Part shown: in pieces, positions 1 through 8,642 of the stretch
How the letters are laid out: each line of letters begins with the position of its first letter
Numbering within the stretch: position 1 is the first letter of the stretch
Source: Brevibacillus massiliensis
GTDB taxonomy: Bacteria > Bacillota > Bacilli > Brevibacillales > Brevibacillaceae
Length of the DNA: 64,000 bases
NCBI RefSeq assembly: GCF_000311785.1
Contig: NZ_HE978538.1
Coordinates: 86,223 to 150,222, forward strand
Direction of reading: 5' to 3'
Notes under the pieces: generated by a model
Told to the model about the DNA's origin: nothing
Database searches by the model: none
Seen by the model: only the letters and a program-made list of their open reading frames with translations
Translations under genes and position numbers: made by a program

Positions 1-41
1 GTTTATAAACTTATTGATAAATTAGAAATAATTTAAACACT

Positions 42-130
42 GGGGCACTAATTGTAATGAACTGTGACCCGCAAGAGGGTACTTTTTTCTAAATCTTACG
101 GGTCCACAGTTCGTGGCTCAATAATGCCCC
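42..130. repeat. 89-bp palindromic (MITE-like) element
   Basis: Two nested inverted repeats can be read directly. The outer arms are GGGGCACTAATTG (42-54) and CAATAATGCCCC (119-130). The inner arms at 59-76 and 94-112 match at 17 of 19 positions (one bulged base, one transition). The loop between is about 17 nt. There is no T-run after the right arm, so it is a poor intrinsic terminator. It has no coding capacity. It could be a miniature inverted-repeat element, or the folded 3' end of a gene outside the window. Confidence 0.5.
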
Positions 131-286
131 TTCTTCTATAGATACCGTTATGTTCGGCTGCTTCTTCGATTTCTTATAACTTTCACCTCGTAAATGACAG
201 CGTCTTTAAGATTAACTCCCCGTCAACCGTATTTTTTGTTTAGAATGGAAATATTGATTGTGAGATGGTTTGAAAGGATGTCGCAA

Positions 287-2485
287 ATGAGCAAAACGCT
301 GGTACTGGCTGAAAAGCCTTCGGTTGGACGGGACATCGCGAGAGTATTGCAGTGTCCAAAAAAGGGAAACGGTTTTTTTGAGGGAGATAGATATATTGTG
401 ACGTGGGCGCTGGGGCATCTCGTCACGTTGGCGGATCCGGAAGCGTACGGCGAACAATACCGTTCGTGGAAGATCGAGGATTTGCCGATCCTGCCCGCTT
501 CCTTCCGGCTGGTGGTGATTCGGGAGAGCAGCAGGCAGTTTCAGGCGGTCAAACAGCAGATGGGCCGCAAAGACGTAAAGGAAATCGTGATCGCTACTGA
601 CGCGGGCCGTGAAGGAGAGCTCGTAGCCAGATGGATTCTCGAGATGGTGCGGGTAAACAAGCCGATCAAGCGCCTCTGGATATCGTCTGTGACTGATAAA
701 GCGATTCAAGAGGGTTTCCGGCGGGTAAGAGACGGAAAAGAATTCGAACAGCTCTACGCATCTGCCGCCGCCCGCGCGGAAGCGGACTGGGTGGTAGGCA
801 TCAACGCGACGCGAGCCTTGACGTGCAAGTACAATGCACAGCTTTCCTGCGGCCGCGTGCAGACGCCTACGCTTGCCATTATCGCCAGGCGGGAGGAAGA
901 AATCCGCGCGTTTACCCCGAAGCCTTTTTACGGAATCACAGCTGTGGCCAAGAACGGCCTGCGGCTGGTTTGGCAGGAGGCGAATACGAAGGATATCAAG
1001 ACCTTTTCCAAGGAGACCTGCGAGCAAATCATAAAGTCCATAAAGGGAAAGGAGGCGGAGGTGACCGAGGTCAAGAAAGCGCACAAAAAAAGCTACGCGC
1101 CTCCGCTCTATGATTTGACCGAGCTGCAGCGGGATGCCAACAAGTTTTTCGGCTTTTCCGCCAAGGAGACGCTCTCCATTATGCAGAGTCTCTACGAGCA
1201 TCATAAGGTGCTGACGTATCCCCGTACCGATTCCCGTTATCTCTCCTCCGATATCGTGGAAACGCTGACGGACCGGGTCAAGGCGGTGCAGATCAAGCCG
1301 TACTCCCAACTGGCGGCAAAAGTCCTGCGCGGCGGGATCAAAGCAAACAAATCCTTTGTCGATGACAGCAAAGTGTCTGACCACCACGCCATTATTCCGA
1401 CAGAGCAGACCGTTTTTCTCGGGAACCTGAGCGACAGGGAACGGAAGATTTTTGACCTGGTGGTAAAACGCTTCTTGGCCGTCTTGTTTCCTCCTTTTGA
1501 ATACGAACAGACTACGATTCAGGCCAAAATCGGCGATCAGGCCTTTGTCGCCAAAGGAAAGAGGGTCATCTCTCAAGGCTGGAGAGAGGTGTACGATCAC
1601 GACTACGAGGAAGAGGAGGCCAAAGACGGCATAGCCGAACAACTGCTGCCAAGCATCTCCACAGGGGATCGGCTTTCCATCACCTCAGTCGCCCAAACAA
1701 CCGAGGAGACAAAGCCGCCTGAGCCGTTTACCGAAGCCAGTCTCCTGTCGGCGATGGAGAACCCGGCGAAGTACATGGCCCATGAAAACAAGGAGCTGAT
1801 CCAGACCATCGGGGAAACGGGCGGGCTTGGCACCGTGGCGACCCGGGCCGATATCATCGAAAAGCTGTTCCATAGCTTTCTGATCGAAAAGAAAGGAAAG
1901 CACATCTACATCACGTCGAAAGGGAAACAGCTGCTGGAGCTGGTTCCTGAAGAGCTGCAGTCCCCGACGCTGACTGCGCAGTGGGAGCAGAAGCTGAACG
2001 CGATTGCCAAAGGGAAGCTGAGCAAGCAAGCGTTTATCGGCGAGATGAAGAACTATGCCAAGGCGGTCGTTCAGGAAATCAAGCACAGCGAGAAGAAATT
2101 CCGGCACGATAATCTGACGCGAACGAAATGTCCGGAGTGCGGAAAATTTTTGCTTGAAGTAAACGGGAAAAGAGGCAAAATGCTTGTCTGTCAGGATCGG
2201 GAATGCGGGTACCGGAAAAGCGTCGCCAAATCGACAAATGCGAGATGCCCGCAGTGCCACAAACGGCTAGAGCTCAGAGGCGAGGGAGAGGGGCAAACAT
2301 TCGTCTGCGTTTGCGGCTACAAAGAGAAGCTGTCTGCTTTCCAGGCGAGGCGCAGCAAGGAAAAAAACAGCAAGATGTCCAAACGAGAAGTAGCCCAATA
2401 TCTGAAACAGCAGGAAAAGGAAGCAGACGGCATGATGAATACCGCGCTCAAGGATGCTCTTGCCAAACTGAAGCTGGAGGACTGA
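287..2485 (+). CDS. topB: DNA topoisomerase III
   Basis: Type IA topoisomerase of 732 aa that cuts and passes single DNA strands, relaxing negative supercoils and decatenating replication or recombination intermediates. The N-terminus (MSKTLVLAEKPSVGRDIA) is the TOPRIM domain, with the acidic DAGREGEL motif near residue 107. The catalytic tyrosine lies in TYPRTDSRYLS near residue 310. The C-terminus carries two zinc-ribbon-like CxxC pairs (TKCPECGKF, ARCPQCHKR), as in Bacillus TopB. The ATG at 287 was chosen over longer in-frame starts because AAAGGA sits 8 nt upstream and the family begins at MSKTL. It stands alone, followed by a remnant locus on the other strand. Confidence 0.96.
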   Translation: MSKTLVLAEKPSVGRDIARVLQCPKKGNGFFEGDRYIVTWALGHLVTLADPEAYGEQYRSWKIEDLPILPASFRLVVIRESSRQFQAVKQQMGRKDVKEIVIATDAGREGELVARWILEMVRVNKPIKRLWISSVTDKAIQEGFRRVRDGKEFEQLYASAAARAEADWVVGINATRALTCKYNAQLSCGRVQTPTLAIIARREEEIRAFTPKPFYGITAVAKNGLRLVWQEANTKDIKTFSKETCEQIIKSIKGKEAEVTEVKKAHKKSYAPPLYDLTELQRDANKFFGFSAKETLSIMQSLYEHHKVLTYPRTDSRYLSSDIVETLTDRVKAVQIKPYSQLAAKVLRGGIKANKSFVDDSKVSDHHAIIPTEQTVFLGNLSDRERKIFDLVVKRFLAVLFPPFEYEQTTIQAKIGDQAFVAKGKRVISQGWREVYDHDYEEEEAKDGIAEQLLPSISTGDRLSITSVAQTTEETKPPEPFTEASLLSAMENPAKYMAHENKELIQTIGETGGLGTVATRADIIEKLFHSFLIEKKGKHIYITSKGKQLLELVPEELQSPTLTAQWEQKLNAIAKGKLSKQAFIGEMKNYAKAVVQEIKHSEKKFRHDNLTRTKCPECGKFLLEVNGKRGKMLVCQDRECGYRKSVAKSTNARCPQCHKRLELRGEGEGQTFVCVCGYKEKLSAFQARRSKEKNSKMSKREVAQYLKQQEKEADGMMNTALKDALAKLKLED

Positions 2486-2571
2486 CAAAGCTGTCAGAAG
2501 ACGTAACCGGAGTCACGCCACTGGCACGGACTCCGGCATACGTCTGGTCTTCGGCAGAGCGAAGGGTCCGC

Positions 2572-2962
2572 ATCACTTTTCATCAAGGGTCAGGAATTTC
2601 GTCAGGTAGGCGCCCGCAAAATACAGGATGGCGCTGCGCCTTTGTCCTCTTTGACCAATGAAGGAACCAGTGCCGATAAAGGCACATTACCCGCCAGCAA
2701 AGCTCCCCAGATAAGTCCCAATGCCGAGATGAACGCGAAATTGCCGGGAAAACCAGGATGATATGGCAGTGGTAATTCCGTATACTGTAAACAAGGAAGC
2801 TGATTGCTGAACAGAAAATCCGTGTTCAACCAGGTAAGGACTCAGCCTTGTTCGATTCCGTCTCCCATCATGAAAATAATGATGCCGAGATAGCCCCAGA
2901 ACAAGCTGGGAGGTATTCCGATGGAGGATAAAAATTTTCCTTTTCCGTTTATGCTTGTCATA
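2572..2962 (-). pseudogene. Remnant of a polyol-type MFS permease
   Basis: Read on the minus strand, a good start (MTSINGKGKFLSSIGIPPSL) leads into a typical polyol-permease N-terminus ending GDGIEQG, then a stop. Shifting frame restores LSPYLVEHGFSVQQSAS and AISSWFS. Further frame changes give GLIWGALLAGNVPLSALVP, then VKEDKGAA, then the C-terminal AILYFAGAYLTKFLTLDEK and a stop at 2572. Only about 130 of some 430 codons remain, so a large internal deletion and at least three frameshifts are present. The family assignment (ribitol/xylitol/arabinitol-type permease) is from memory of the conserved N-terminus. It is divergent from the broken SorC regulator, as expected for its former partner. 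Confidence 0.8.
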
Positions 2963-3005
2963 TTCGTTGCAGCTCCTTTTTTGTAAAGCGTTTTCATTTG
3001 TATGA

Positions 3006-3605
3006 GTGTCTAGTGATGAACTTTTGTCCGCGAGGGGCTTTTTGGAGAGAATTGCCAAAATGTACTATATCCTTGGTTTGACCCAAAAAGAGATTGCAGA
3101 ACAATTGGACATTGGCAGGTCTTCGGTCGTTCGCTTTTTACAAGAAGCAAGGGAGGAGGGGATTGTACAATTTCACATTCAGTCCAAGACAGACCATGCA
3201 AGAAAAAGCGATTTGGAAGCGAAATTAGTCATGCAATACAAATTAAAAGATGCCGTCGTGGTAAAACGGCATCAGGGCTATTCGTTTGAAACAACGATTG
3301 CGAATGATCTAAACAGTATTTTGCCTTTCCAAGGTTCGGTCGGATTAAGCTGGGGGAGAACCATGTACTCCGTCGGTCAGTTCATGCATCTGTGCGAACC
3401 GCGGCCTCAATTGAAGCTGGTTCAATTATGCGGCAGTGCGGGGACGAAAGAAAACGAGATCCCTGCCTCGGCCCTTATCCAAACCTGGGCGTATGCGATC
3501 GATGCAAAACCATTCTTCCTGCCTGCTCCGATGATCGTAGAGAGCAAGGAAATCAGAGACATTCTGCTGAAGGATGAAACTATTAAAAACAGCTATCAAG
3601 GCTAA
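3006..3605 (+). pseudogene. Truncated SorC/DeoR-like sugar-responsive regulator
   Basis: 199 codons with an N-terminal helix-turn-helix (YYILGLTQKEIAEQLDIGRS) and the start of a SorC-type sugar-phosphate binding domain (SVGLSWGRTMYSVGQ; QLCGSAG). Family members are about 310-320 aa, so the last third is missing. At about 3600 the sequence runs, in another frame, straight into the middle of a dehydrogenase gene. This shows one deletion that removed the 3' end of this gene and the 5' end of the next. The start is uncertain (GTG 3006, no clear ribosome site). It probably once controlled the neighbouring sugar/polyol genes. Confidence 0.8.
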
Positions 3606-4387
3606 AATTTATCGGGGTATGCAGGGCGAATCCTGTCAATGTGGATGTGGCTGCAGCTTCCCAACAGGGAATCCCGGTGTTTCACACGCCTGCCCGCAAT
3701 GCGCAGGCGGTTGCAGAATTGTTCATTGGGAACGTCATCGCATTTATGCGGCATACCATTCCAAGCACGAAATGGTTGGCGGAGAAAAATTGGGAAGGCG
3801 AATCATTTAGCGCTTACCTGAATTTTAAAGGGAATGAACTGGCGGGGAAAACAGTCGGGTTCGTCGGATTTGGAGCAGTTCCGCAAAAAATCGCCAATAT
3901 GATCAAACACTTTCCTTGTTTCATCCAGTATTACGACCCGTTTGTGGCTGCCGAGTCCGTCGGTTACAAGCAGCTTGCCTTGGAAGAAATCTTCGAACAG
4001 AGCGATATCGTCTCCATTCATTTGCCTGTAAACGATCAGACCAAAGGAATGATTTCCTCTGATTTGCTGAAGAGGATGAAAAAGGAAGCGATCTTTGTCA
4101 ATACGGCACGGGCTGTCGTCGTTGACAATGCAAGTCTGTTGGAGCTGCTGAAAAACAACCAGATAAGAGGCGCCATCCTGGACGTGTTCGATCAGGAACC
4201 GCCGAGTGAACAGGATTACGAGCTGATCCAGCTGCCGAATGTCTTGGCAACTCCCCATATCGCAGGAGCCAGCTATGAAGTGTAAGACCATCACTCCGTC
4301 ATCATGAATGAAAGTCTGGTAAAGTGGGCGAAGCATCAAAGTCAACAAAACATTTTCAACAGAAAGTCATTCGTTCCCAATCAATAG
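3605..4387 (+). pseudogene. Remnant of a D-2-hydroxyacid dehydrogenase (SerA-like)
   Basis: The open frame enters the family at about residue 90 (IGVCRANPVNVDV), so the N-terminal third is deleted. It then covers the NAD-binding and catalytic parts: Arg in NTARAVVVD, Glu in VFDQEPP and His in TPHIAGAS are all present. The NAD glycine motif reads GFGAVP, with proline in place of the last glycine. A TAA at 4283 interrupts the gene, and the frame after it (DHHSVIMNESLVKWAKHQ) is clearly the normal C-terminal helix, ending at 4387. Three independent lesions make a functional protein unlikely. The former role was probably NAD-dependent oxidation or reduction of a sugar-acid intermediate in this locus. 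Confidence 0.85.
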
Positions 4388-4400
4388 GGGTGAGTCCGTT

Positions 4401-4914
4401 ATGAGAAAAGGGTATCTCAGTGTTGGCGTTGGAGAGCTCTGTCATCCAGTACCATCAAGACGCTGATTTTCCCGACAGCCACTTTTTTCAATTACAGCCA
4501 ATCTGGGAAACCATCATTCAGTTAGCGAAAGAAGTGCTGAATCAAGCGCCTGATGTAGAAGCTTTGGCTGTCTCCTCCACAAACCAAAGACAAGGAATTG
4601 TCTTGTTGGGCAGGGATGGAAATTCATTGATTGGATTCCCCCATATTGAGAATCGCGGATTAGAGTGGGAGAGTGACATGAAAGATTTTGACAAGGTTTA
4701 CGGATTGACAGGCCGCTGGATCAGTACGCGATTTTCTGCCCTGAAACTGCGCGGCGTAAAGGAAAGGCAGCCCCATATTCGGGAGAAAATATCAGCCTTT
4801 ACGAGCATCAGCGACTGGGTTGGATATGAGTGCACCGGAAAGCTCGTATTTGCGCAGCTTGTATCAAAAATGGGCTGCTTTTCGAAGCAGCATAAACGAA
4901 CGATAAAAATTTGA
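4401..4914 (+). pseudogene. Truncated FGGY-family carbohydrate kinase
   Basis: A plausible start (MRKGYLS, ATG 4401) shifts frame almost at once. The frame from about 4420 then encodes residues equivalent to about 30-190 of an FGGY kinase: AVSSTNQRQGIVLLGRDG, then FSALKLRGVKERQPHIREK, then AFTSISDWVGYECTGKL. It ends abruptly in an unrelated tail (SKMGCFSKQHKR) and a stop. FGGY kinases are about 500 aa, so the ATP-binding half is gone. It would have phosphorylated the sugar before cleavage by the adjacent aldolase. Confidence 0.8.
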
Positions 4915-4928
4915 GCGGGAGTGATAAC

Positions 4929-5558
4929 ATGCAGATAAAAAAAGACATCGTCCATTACGCAAAATTGATGGAGGCAAATGGTCTGGTCATAGGAACAGCC
5001 GGGAATATCAGCGTGAGAATAGACAATACGATGTATATTACACCATCCGCCCTGCCGTATGCGGAAATCGAGGAAGAGGACATTTTGGAGGTTGACCTTG
5101 TTTCCGGCGCCGTTCTTGCAGGCAAGCGGAAACCTTCAACTGAAACGCCGATGCACAGCAGTATCTATAAACATAACAGCAGAATCAAGGCGATCGTCCA
5201 CACGCATTCGACTTACGCTACCATGTTTGCCTGTGCCCACATTCCCATCCCGATCGTCCATTACATCGCGGCGGACATCGGCAATCAAATTGCCGTAGCG
5301 CCTTATGCGCGATATGGATCCGAACAACTGGCGATCAATGCGGTGAATACCCTGGGTGACAATAACGGTGTTTTACTGGCCAATCATGGCGTGATTGCCG
5401 TCGGAGAGACATTAAAGGACGCTTTCAGGCGGGCCGAGGCCATTGAAGAGGTGGCTCACCTGGCGTTTGGATGCCACCTGTTAAACAGCGTAAAGCCGCT
5501 GAGTGACAAGGATCTGGCCGAGGCGGTAGAAGGCTTCAAGACCTATATGAGCGGCTAA
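4929..5558 (+). CDS. Class II aldolase/epimerase family protein (FucA/AraD-like)
   Basis: 209-aa zinc enzyme of the class II aldolase/adducin family. It either cleaves a ketose 1-phosphate to dihydroxyacetone phosphate and an aldehyde (FucA/RhaD-like) or epimerises a ketopentose 5-phosphate (AraD-like). Zinc ligands are visible: VHTHSTYATMFA (two His) and LLANHGVI (third His). The catalytic acid region is KPSTETPMHSSIY. The ATG at 4929 is preferred over the in-frame start at 4911 because GCGGGAG lies 7 nt upstream. It is the only intact gene of the sugar locus. The broken kinase, dehydrogenase and regulator around it mean its former pathway is gone; it may be an orphan on the way to loss. Confidence 0.85.
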   Translation: MQIKKDIVHYAKLMEANGLVIGTAGNISVRIDNTMYITPSALPYAEIEEEDILEVDLVSGAVLAGKRKPSTETPMHSSIYKHNSRIKAIVHTHSTYATMFACAHIPIPIVHYIAADIGNQIAVAPYARYGSEQLAINAVNTLGDNNGVLLANHGVIAVGETLKDAFRRAEAIEEVAHLAFGCHLLNSVKPLSDKDLAEAVEGFKTYMSG

Positions 5559-5570
5559 GTTCGTTAAGCT

Positions 5571-5735
5571 TTGCTTCAGCGTCGCCTGCAGGAATACAAA
5601 AAGGAGCAGCTATCGGTAACCCGGGCTGCCCTGATAGAGACCGGTCTTCAAGCTCTTGATTCCTTCGGTGGATCGAGAGCTTATTTTCTTGATGGCGAGC
5701 GAATGGCAGAGCTTCATAGAGTAGATTGGCCTTGA
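5571..5735 (+). other. 54-codon open frame, possible gene fragment
   Basis: A TTG-initiated frame lies just after the aldolase and ends in GSRAYFLDGERMAELHRVDWP-like sequence before a TGA. No family is recognised and no good ribosome site is seen. Its amino-acid make-up looks protein-like. Given the decay next door it may be the tail of another deleted gene. The remaining bases to 5770 hold nothing else recognisable. Confidence 0.2.
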
Positions 5736-5780
5736 ACCTGATATACTTATCAAAAAGATGATAGACAGGGGTTGGATAAA

Positions 5781-6476
5781 TTGAAGCCGATTACCATTTT
5801 AATAGCCGATGACGAGGCGGAGATCGCGGAGCTGATCGCCCTTTATCTCCAAAAAGAGGGTTATCACACCGTAATCGCTTCTGACGGCAAGGACGCGATT
5901 CACGCTGTTCAAACCCATTCGATCGACTTGGCGATTCTCGATATCATGATGCCCAGGTTAGACGGCTACGAAGCAACCCGACAAATTCGCGAGCAGCATC
6001 ACATGCCGATCATCTTTTTGAGTGCCAAGGCTTCAGACATGGATAAGATCTCGGGACTGGTGATGGGGGCAGATGACTACATGACCAAACCGTTTAATCC
6101 AATGGAATTGGTTGCTCGCGTAAATGCTCAGCTGCGTCGCGCCATGCGGTTGAATCAGCCAACACCGGTAAACAACACGGTACTGGAGGCAGGCGGATTG
6201 GTCATTTCTCCAGATCAACGCACCGTCAGCCTGTATGGCAAACCGATTGAGCTCACGCCAAAAGAATTTGATATTTTGTATCTGCTGGCCCGCCACCCCA
6301 TAAAAGTCTACAGCGCCGAAAATATCTTCCAGTAGGTCTGGGGGGAAGCATACTACGAAAACAACAATACCGTCATGGTGCATATCCGAACCTTACGAAA
6401 AAAGCTTGGAGAAGATAAGAATAAACATAAATGGATCAAAACCGTATGGGGTGTGGGGTACTCGTTCAATGGCTAA
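5781..6476 (+). pseudogene. VanR/OmpR-type response regulator with in-frame amber stop
   Basis: Receiver domain with DDEAE (acidic pocket), phospho-acceptor Asp in LAILDIMMP and Lys in MTKPFNP, followed by an OmpR/PhoB winged helix. A TAG at 6333-6335 cuts the protein after ENIFQ. The frame beyond it is a perfect winged-helix end (VWGEAYYENNNTVMVHIRTL ... WGVGYSFNG), stopping at 6474-6476 and overlapping the kinase start. The paralogue at 44135-44824 reads EEIFQRVWKEKYY, so the amber replaces one residue, and a single base change (for example CAG to TAG) would explain it. TTG 5781 was chosen as start because AGGGG sits 9 nt upstream. Without suppression the product cannot bind DNA normally. 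A sequencing error is possible. Confidence 0.85.
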
Positions 6477-7608
6477 AATCATACGGAGCTTTCGGTTTAA
6501 AATGATCGTGTTATTAGGCGTCAGTATGCTCCTGTCCGGTGCGATCACCTATTTGCTCTACAAAGCTCTCCAGCTTTATTACCGTTCCAATGTTCGATAC
6601 GAGGATCCACTGCATGACGTCCGCGCATTCATCCGGAATATTGGCGATGTTAACGTTTTTTTGATTGTTTTTATCCCGCTTGCGATCTTGTTTTTCTTTC
6701 TTCTCACCAAGCGTTATGCGGATTATTTTAAGGAGATTTCCGCTGGAATCCATCAGCTTGCCAATGGCGACTTTACAAGCCGGGTTCAGATCTCATCCGA
6801 TGATGAGTTTGGAGATATTGCCAAAGACATTAATCTGGCAATCGTAAAATTGCAGCAAGCGATAGAAAGAGGAGATTTTGCAGAAAGCAGCAAAGACCAG
6901 CTCGTCTTGAATTTGGCTCATGATTTGCGCACCCCGTTGACTTCTGTAATAGGGTATCTGGACTTCATTCTGAATGACGATCACTTGACGAAAGAACAAG
7001 TCAGGCATTATACAACCATTGCTTTTACCAAGTCCCAGCGATTGGAAAAACTAATCGATGAGTTATTCGAAATAACGAGAATGAATTACGGTATGCTTTC
7101 CATTGAAAAAAAACCAATCGATCTGAGCGAACTGCTTAAACAAGTGAATGAAGAACTGTATCCTGCCTTTGAAAAAAACGAACTGACATCCAGATTGAAC
7201 GTGACTCCGCATATGCCGATCCGCGGCGATGGAGAACTGCTGGCACGCGTATTTGAACATCTCCTGACGAATGCCATCCGTTATGGAAATGACGGCCAGT
7301 TTGTCGATATTAACGGCTATCTTGACAGAGAAGATGTGGTGGTGCAGGTGATCAACTACGGAGATCAGATCCCGCCGGAGGTGCTGCCGTATATTTTTGA
7401 CATGTTTGTTACCGGGGACAAAGCGCGATCTCACCAAGGGGGAAGTACAGGTCTCGGCTTGTTTATTGCCAAAAATATTATAACGCAGCATAACGGAACG
7501 ATTACTGCCCAAAGCAGTACCGTTCGTACGATCTTTGAAGTGCGTTTGCCGCAAGAACACTTATCAGAAGAATCCGGTTGGAAACGCGAAACAAACCCGA
7601 TCATTTAA
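6469..7608 (+). CDS. VanS-like sensor histidine kinase
   Basis: 379-aa membrane sensor kinase. Two transmembrane segments (about residues 10-30 and 60-80) flank a short extracellular loop. A HAMP linker follows (ISAGIHQLANGDFTSRV), then the phospho-acceptor His in LAHDLRTPLTSVIGY, the N box (HLLTNAIRYG) and the G box (STGLGLFIAKNI). The short external loop and this arrangement match VanS-type kinases of D-Ser type glycopeptide clusters. ATG 6469 overlaps the end of the regulator gene by 8 nt, so the two are translationally coupled. The cognate regulator is interrupted, so signalling is either lost or redirected to the other VanR-like regulator in the window. Confidence 0.85.
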   Translation: MAKIIRSFRFKMIVLLGVSMLLSGAITYLLYKALQLYYRSNVRYEDPLHDVRAFIRNIGDVNVFLIVFIPLAILFFFLLTKRYADYFKEISAGIHQLANGDFTSRVQISSDDEFGDIAKDINLAIVKLQQAIERGDFAESSKDQLVLNLAHDLRTPLTSVIGYLDFILNDDHLTKEQVRHYTTIAFTKSQRLEKLIDELFEITRMNYGMLSIEKKPIDLSELLKQVNEELYPAFEKNELTSRLNVTPHMPIRGDGELLARVFEHLLTNAIRYGNDGQFVDINGYLDREDVVVQVINYGDQIPPEVLPYIFDMFVTGDKARSHQGGSTGLGLFIAKNIITQHNGTITAQSSTVRTIFEVRLPQEHLSEESGWKRETNPII

Positions 7609-7691
7609 GAAATATTTTATTTTTACCCCACTTTTTATTTAAACAGTTTTCTCTATCCTGAATGAGCAAAACATGAAGGAGGAAGCTGGGA

Positions 7692-8579
7692 ATGAAAAAG
7701 GGGGTTTTTTGGCTTATCATCCTATTACTTCTCGGTTGTAAAGCCTTTCAACAGATAGCAGGGGGCGTATATGGGTCTGCAGGCAACGAGCACAATCCAA
7801 CGCAAGGAGTGATTTCACCGGGGGCATACCAAACGATCGAAATAGCGAAGGATCAGGTATACCAGGGAAATCTGTTGCTGGTGAATAAAGAGTATCCGGT
7901 TCATAAAATGGGAGTAAAATCCGATGTGGTTCATCTGTATCAGAATGAGGAGCTGGTCAGGGGGTACGGTTTGCTCGACAGCTCCATTCAAGCGTCAGAG
8001 AGCGTAGCCAAAGCATTTTTGGAGATGGTTGGAGCCGCTCAAAAGGATAACGTGAGCCATTTTATGATCAACAGCGGTTATCGCAGCTTTGAAGAACAAA
8101 ATCAGCTTTATGAAGAAATGGGCCCGGAGCTGGCTATGCCGGGCGGTTACAGCGAACACAATCTGGGTTTAGCCCTTGATATCGGGTCTACCCAAATGAA
8201 AATGGAGCAAGCGCCTGAAGGAACATGGCTTGAAGAAAACGCTTGGAAATACGGATTTATTTTACGCTATCCGGAGGACAAAAGAGCGATCACAGGCACG
8301 GTATTTGAACCCTGGCATTACCGTTACGTAGGTATGCCGCACAGTGCGATTATTCAAGATCATCATTTTGCTTTGGAAGAGTATTTGGATTACGTGAGAG
8401 AAAATGAGCACTTGTCGGTTCAAGTCGATGGTGAAACATATGAAATCTCATATTACCCTGTTTCCCGCGATACTACGATCGATGTGCCAGTCAATCGCTA
8501 CTATACGATTTCGGGTGACAATATGGGTGGCATCATAGTGACTCTGTACCCCGAGAACGAGAAGCCGCAGCAGGAGTGA
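7692..8579 (+). CDS. vanY: VanY-like D,D-carboxypeptidase lipoprotein
   Basis: 295-aa zinc D,D-carboxypeptidase that removes the terminal D-Ala from peptidoglycan pentapeptide at the cell surface. A hydrophobic start ending in LLLLGC is a very short lipoprotein signal with Cys at residue 16. The M15B motifs are present: NSGYRSFEEQ, zinc ligands in SEHNLGLALDIG, and the last ligand in EPWHYRYVG. A C-terminal extension after the catalytic domain (YPVSRDTTIDVPVN ... ISGDNMGG) closely resembles the tail of VanXY at 40943. AAGGAGG lies 9 nt before the ATG. It lies 83 bp downstream of the sensor kinase, suggesting co-transcription. Function is inferred from motifs; no vanG-type ligase is adjacent. 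Confidence 0.88.
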   Translation: MKKGVFWLIILLLLGCKAFQQIAGGVYGSAGNEHNPTQGVISPGAYQTIEIAKDQVYQGNLLLVNKEYPVHKMGVKSDVVHLYQNEELVRGYGLLDSSIQASESVAKAFLEMVGAAQKDNVSHFMINSGYRSFEEQNQLYEEMGPELAMPGGYSEHNLGLALDIGSTQMKMEQAPEGTWLEENAWKYGFILRYPEDKRAITGTVFEPWHYRYVGMPHSAIIQDHHFALEEYLDYVRENEHLSVQVDGETYEISYYPVSRDTTIDVPVNRYYTISGDNMGGIIVTLYPENEKPQQE

Positions 8580-8642
8580 ACTGCATACAAAAATATCGTT
8601 CATCGCTTCTTTTCCTCCAATCTGCTACAATGAAAAAAACGT

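Noticed and set aside
212-1642. 476-codon open frame on the minus strand
   Set aside because: It lies fully inside topB, has no family-like sequence and no ribosome site; a shadow of a GC-rich gene.
6333-6335. TAG as pyrrolysine or programmed readthrough codon
   Set aside because: No pyl genes or readthrough context are visible, and the residue replaced is a surface position in a winged helix, so a point mutation or sequencing error is simpler.
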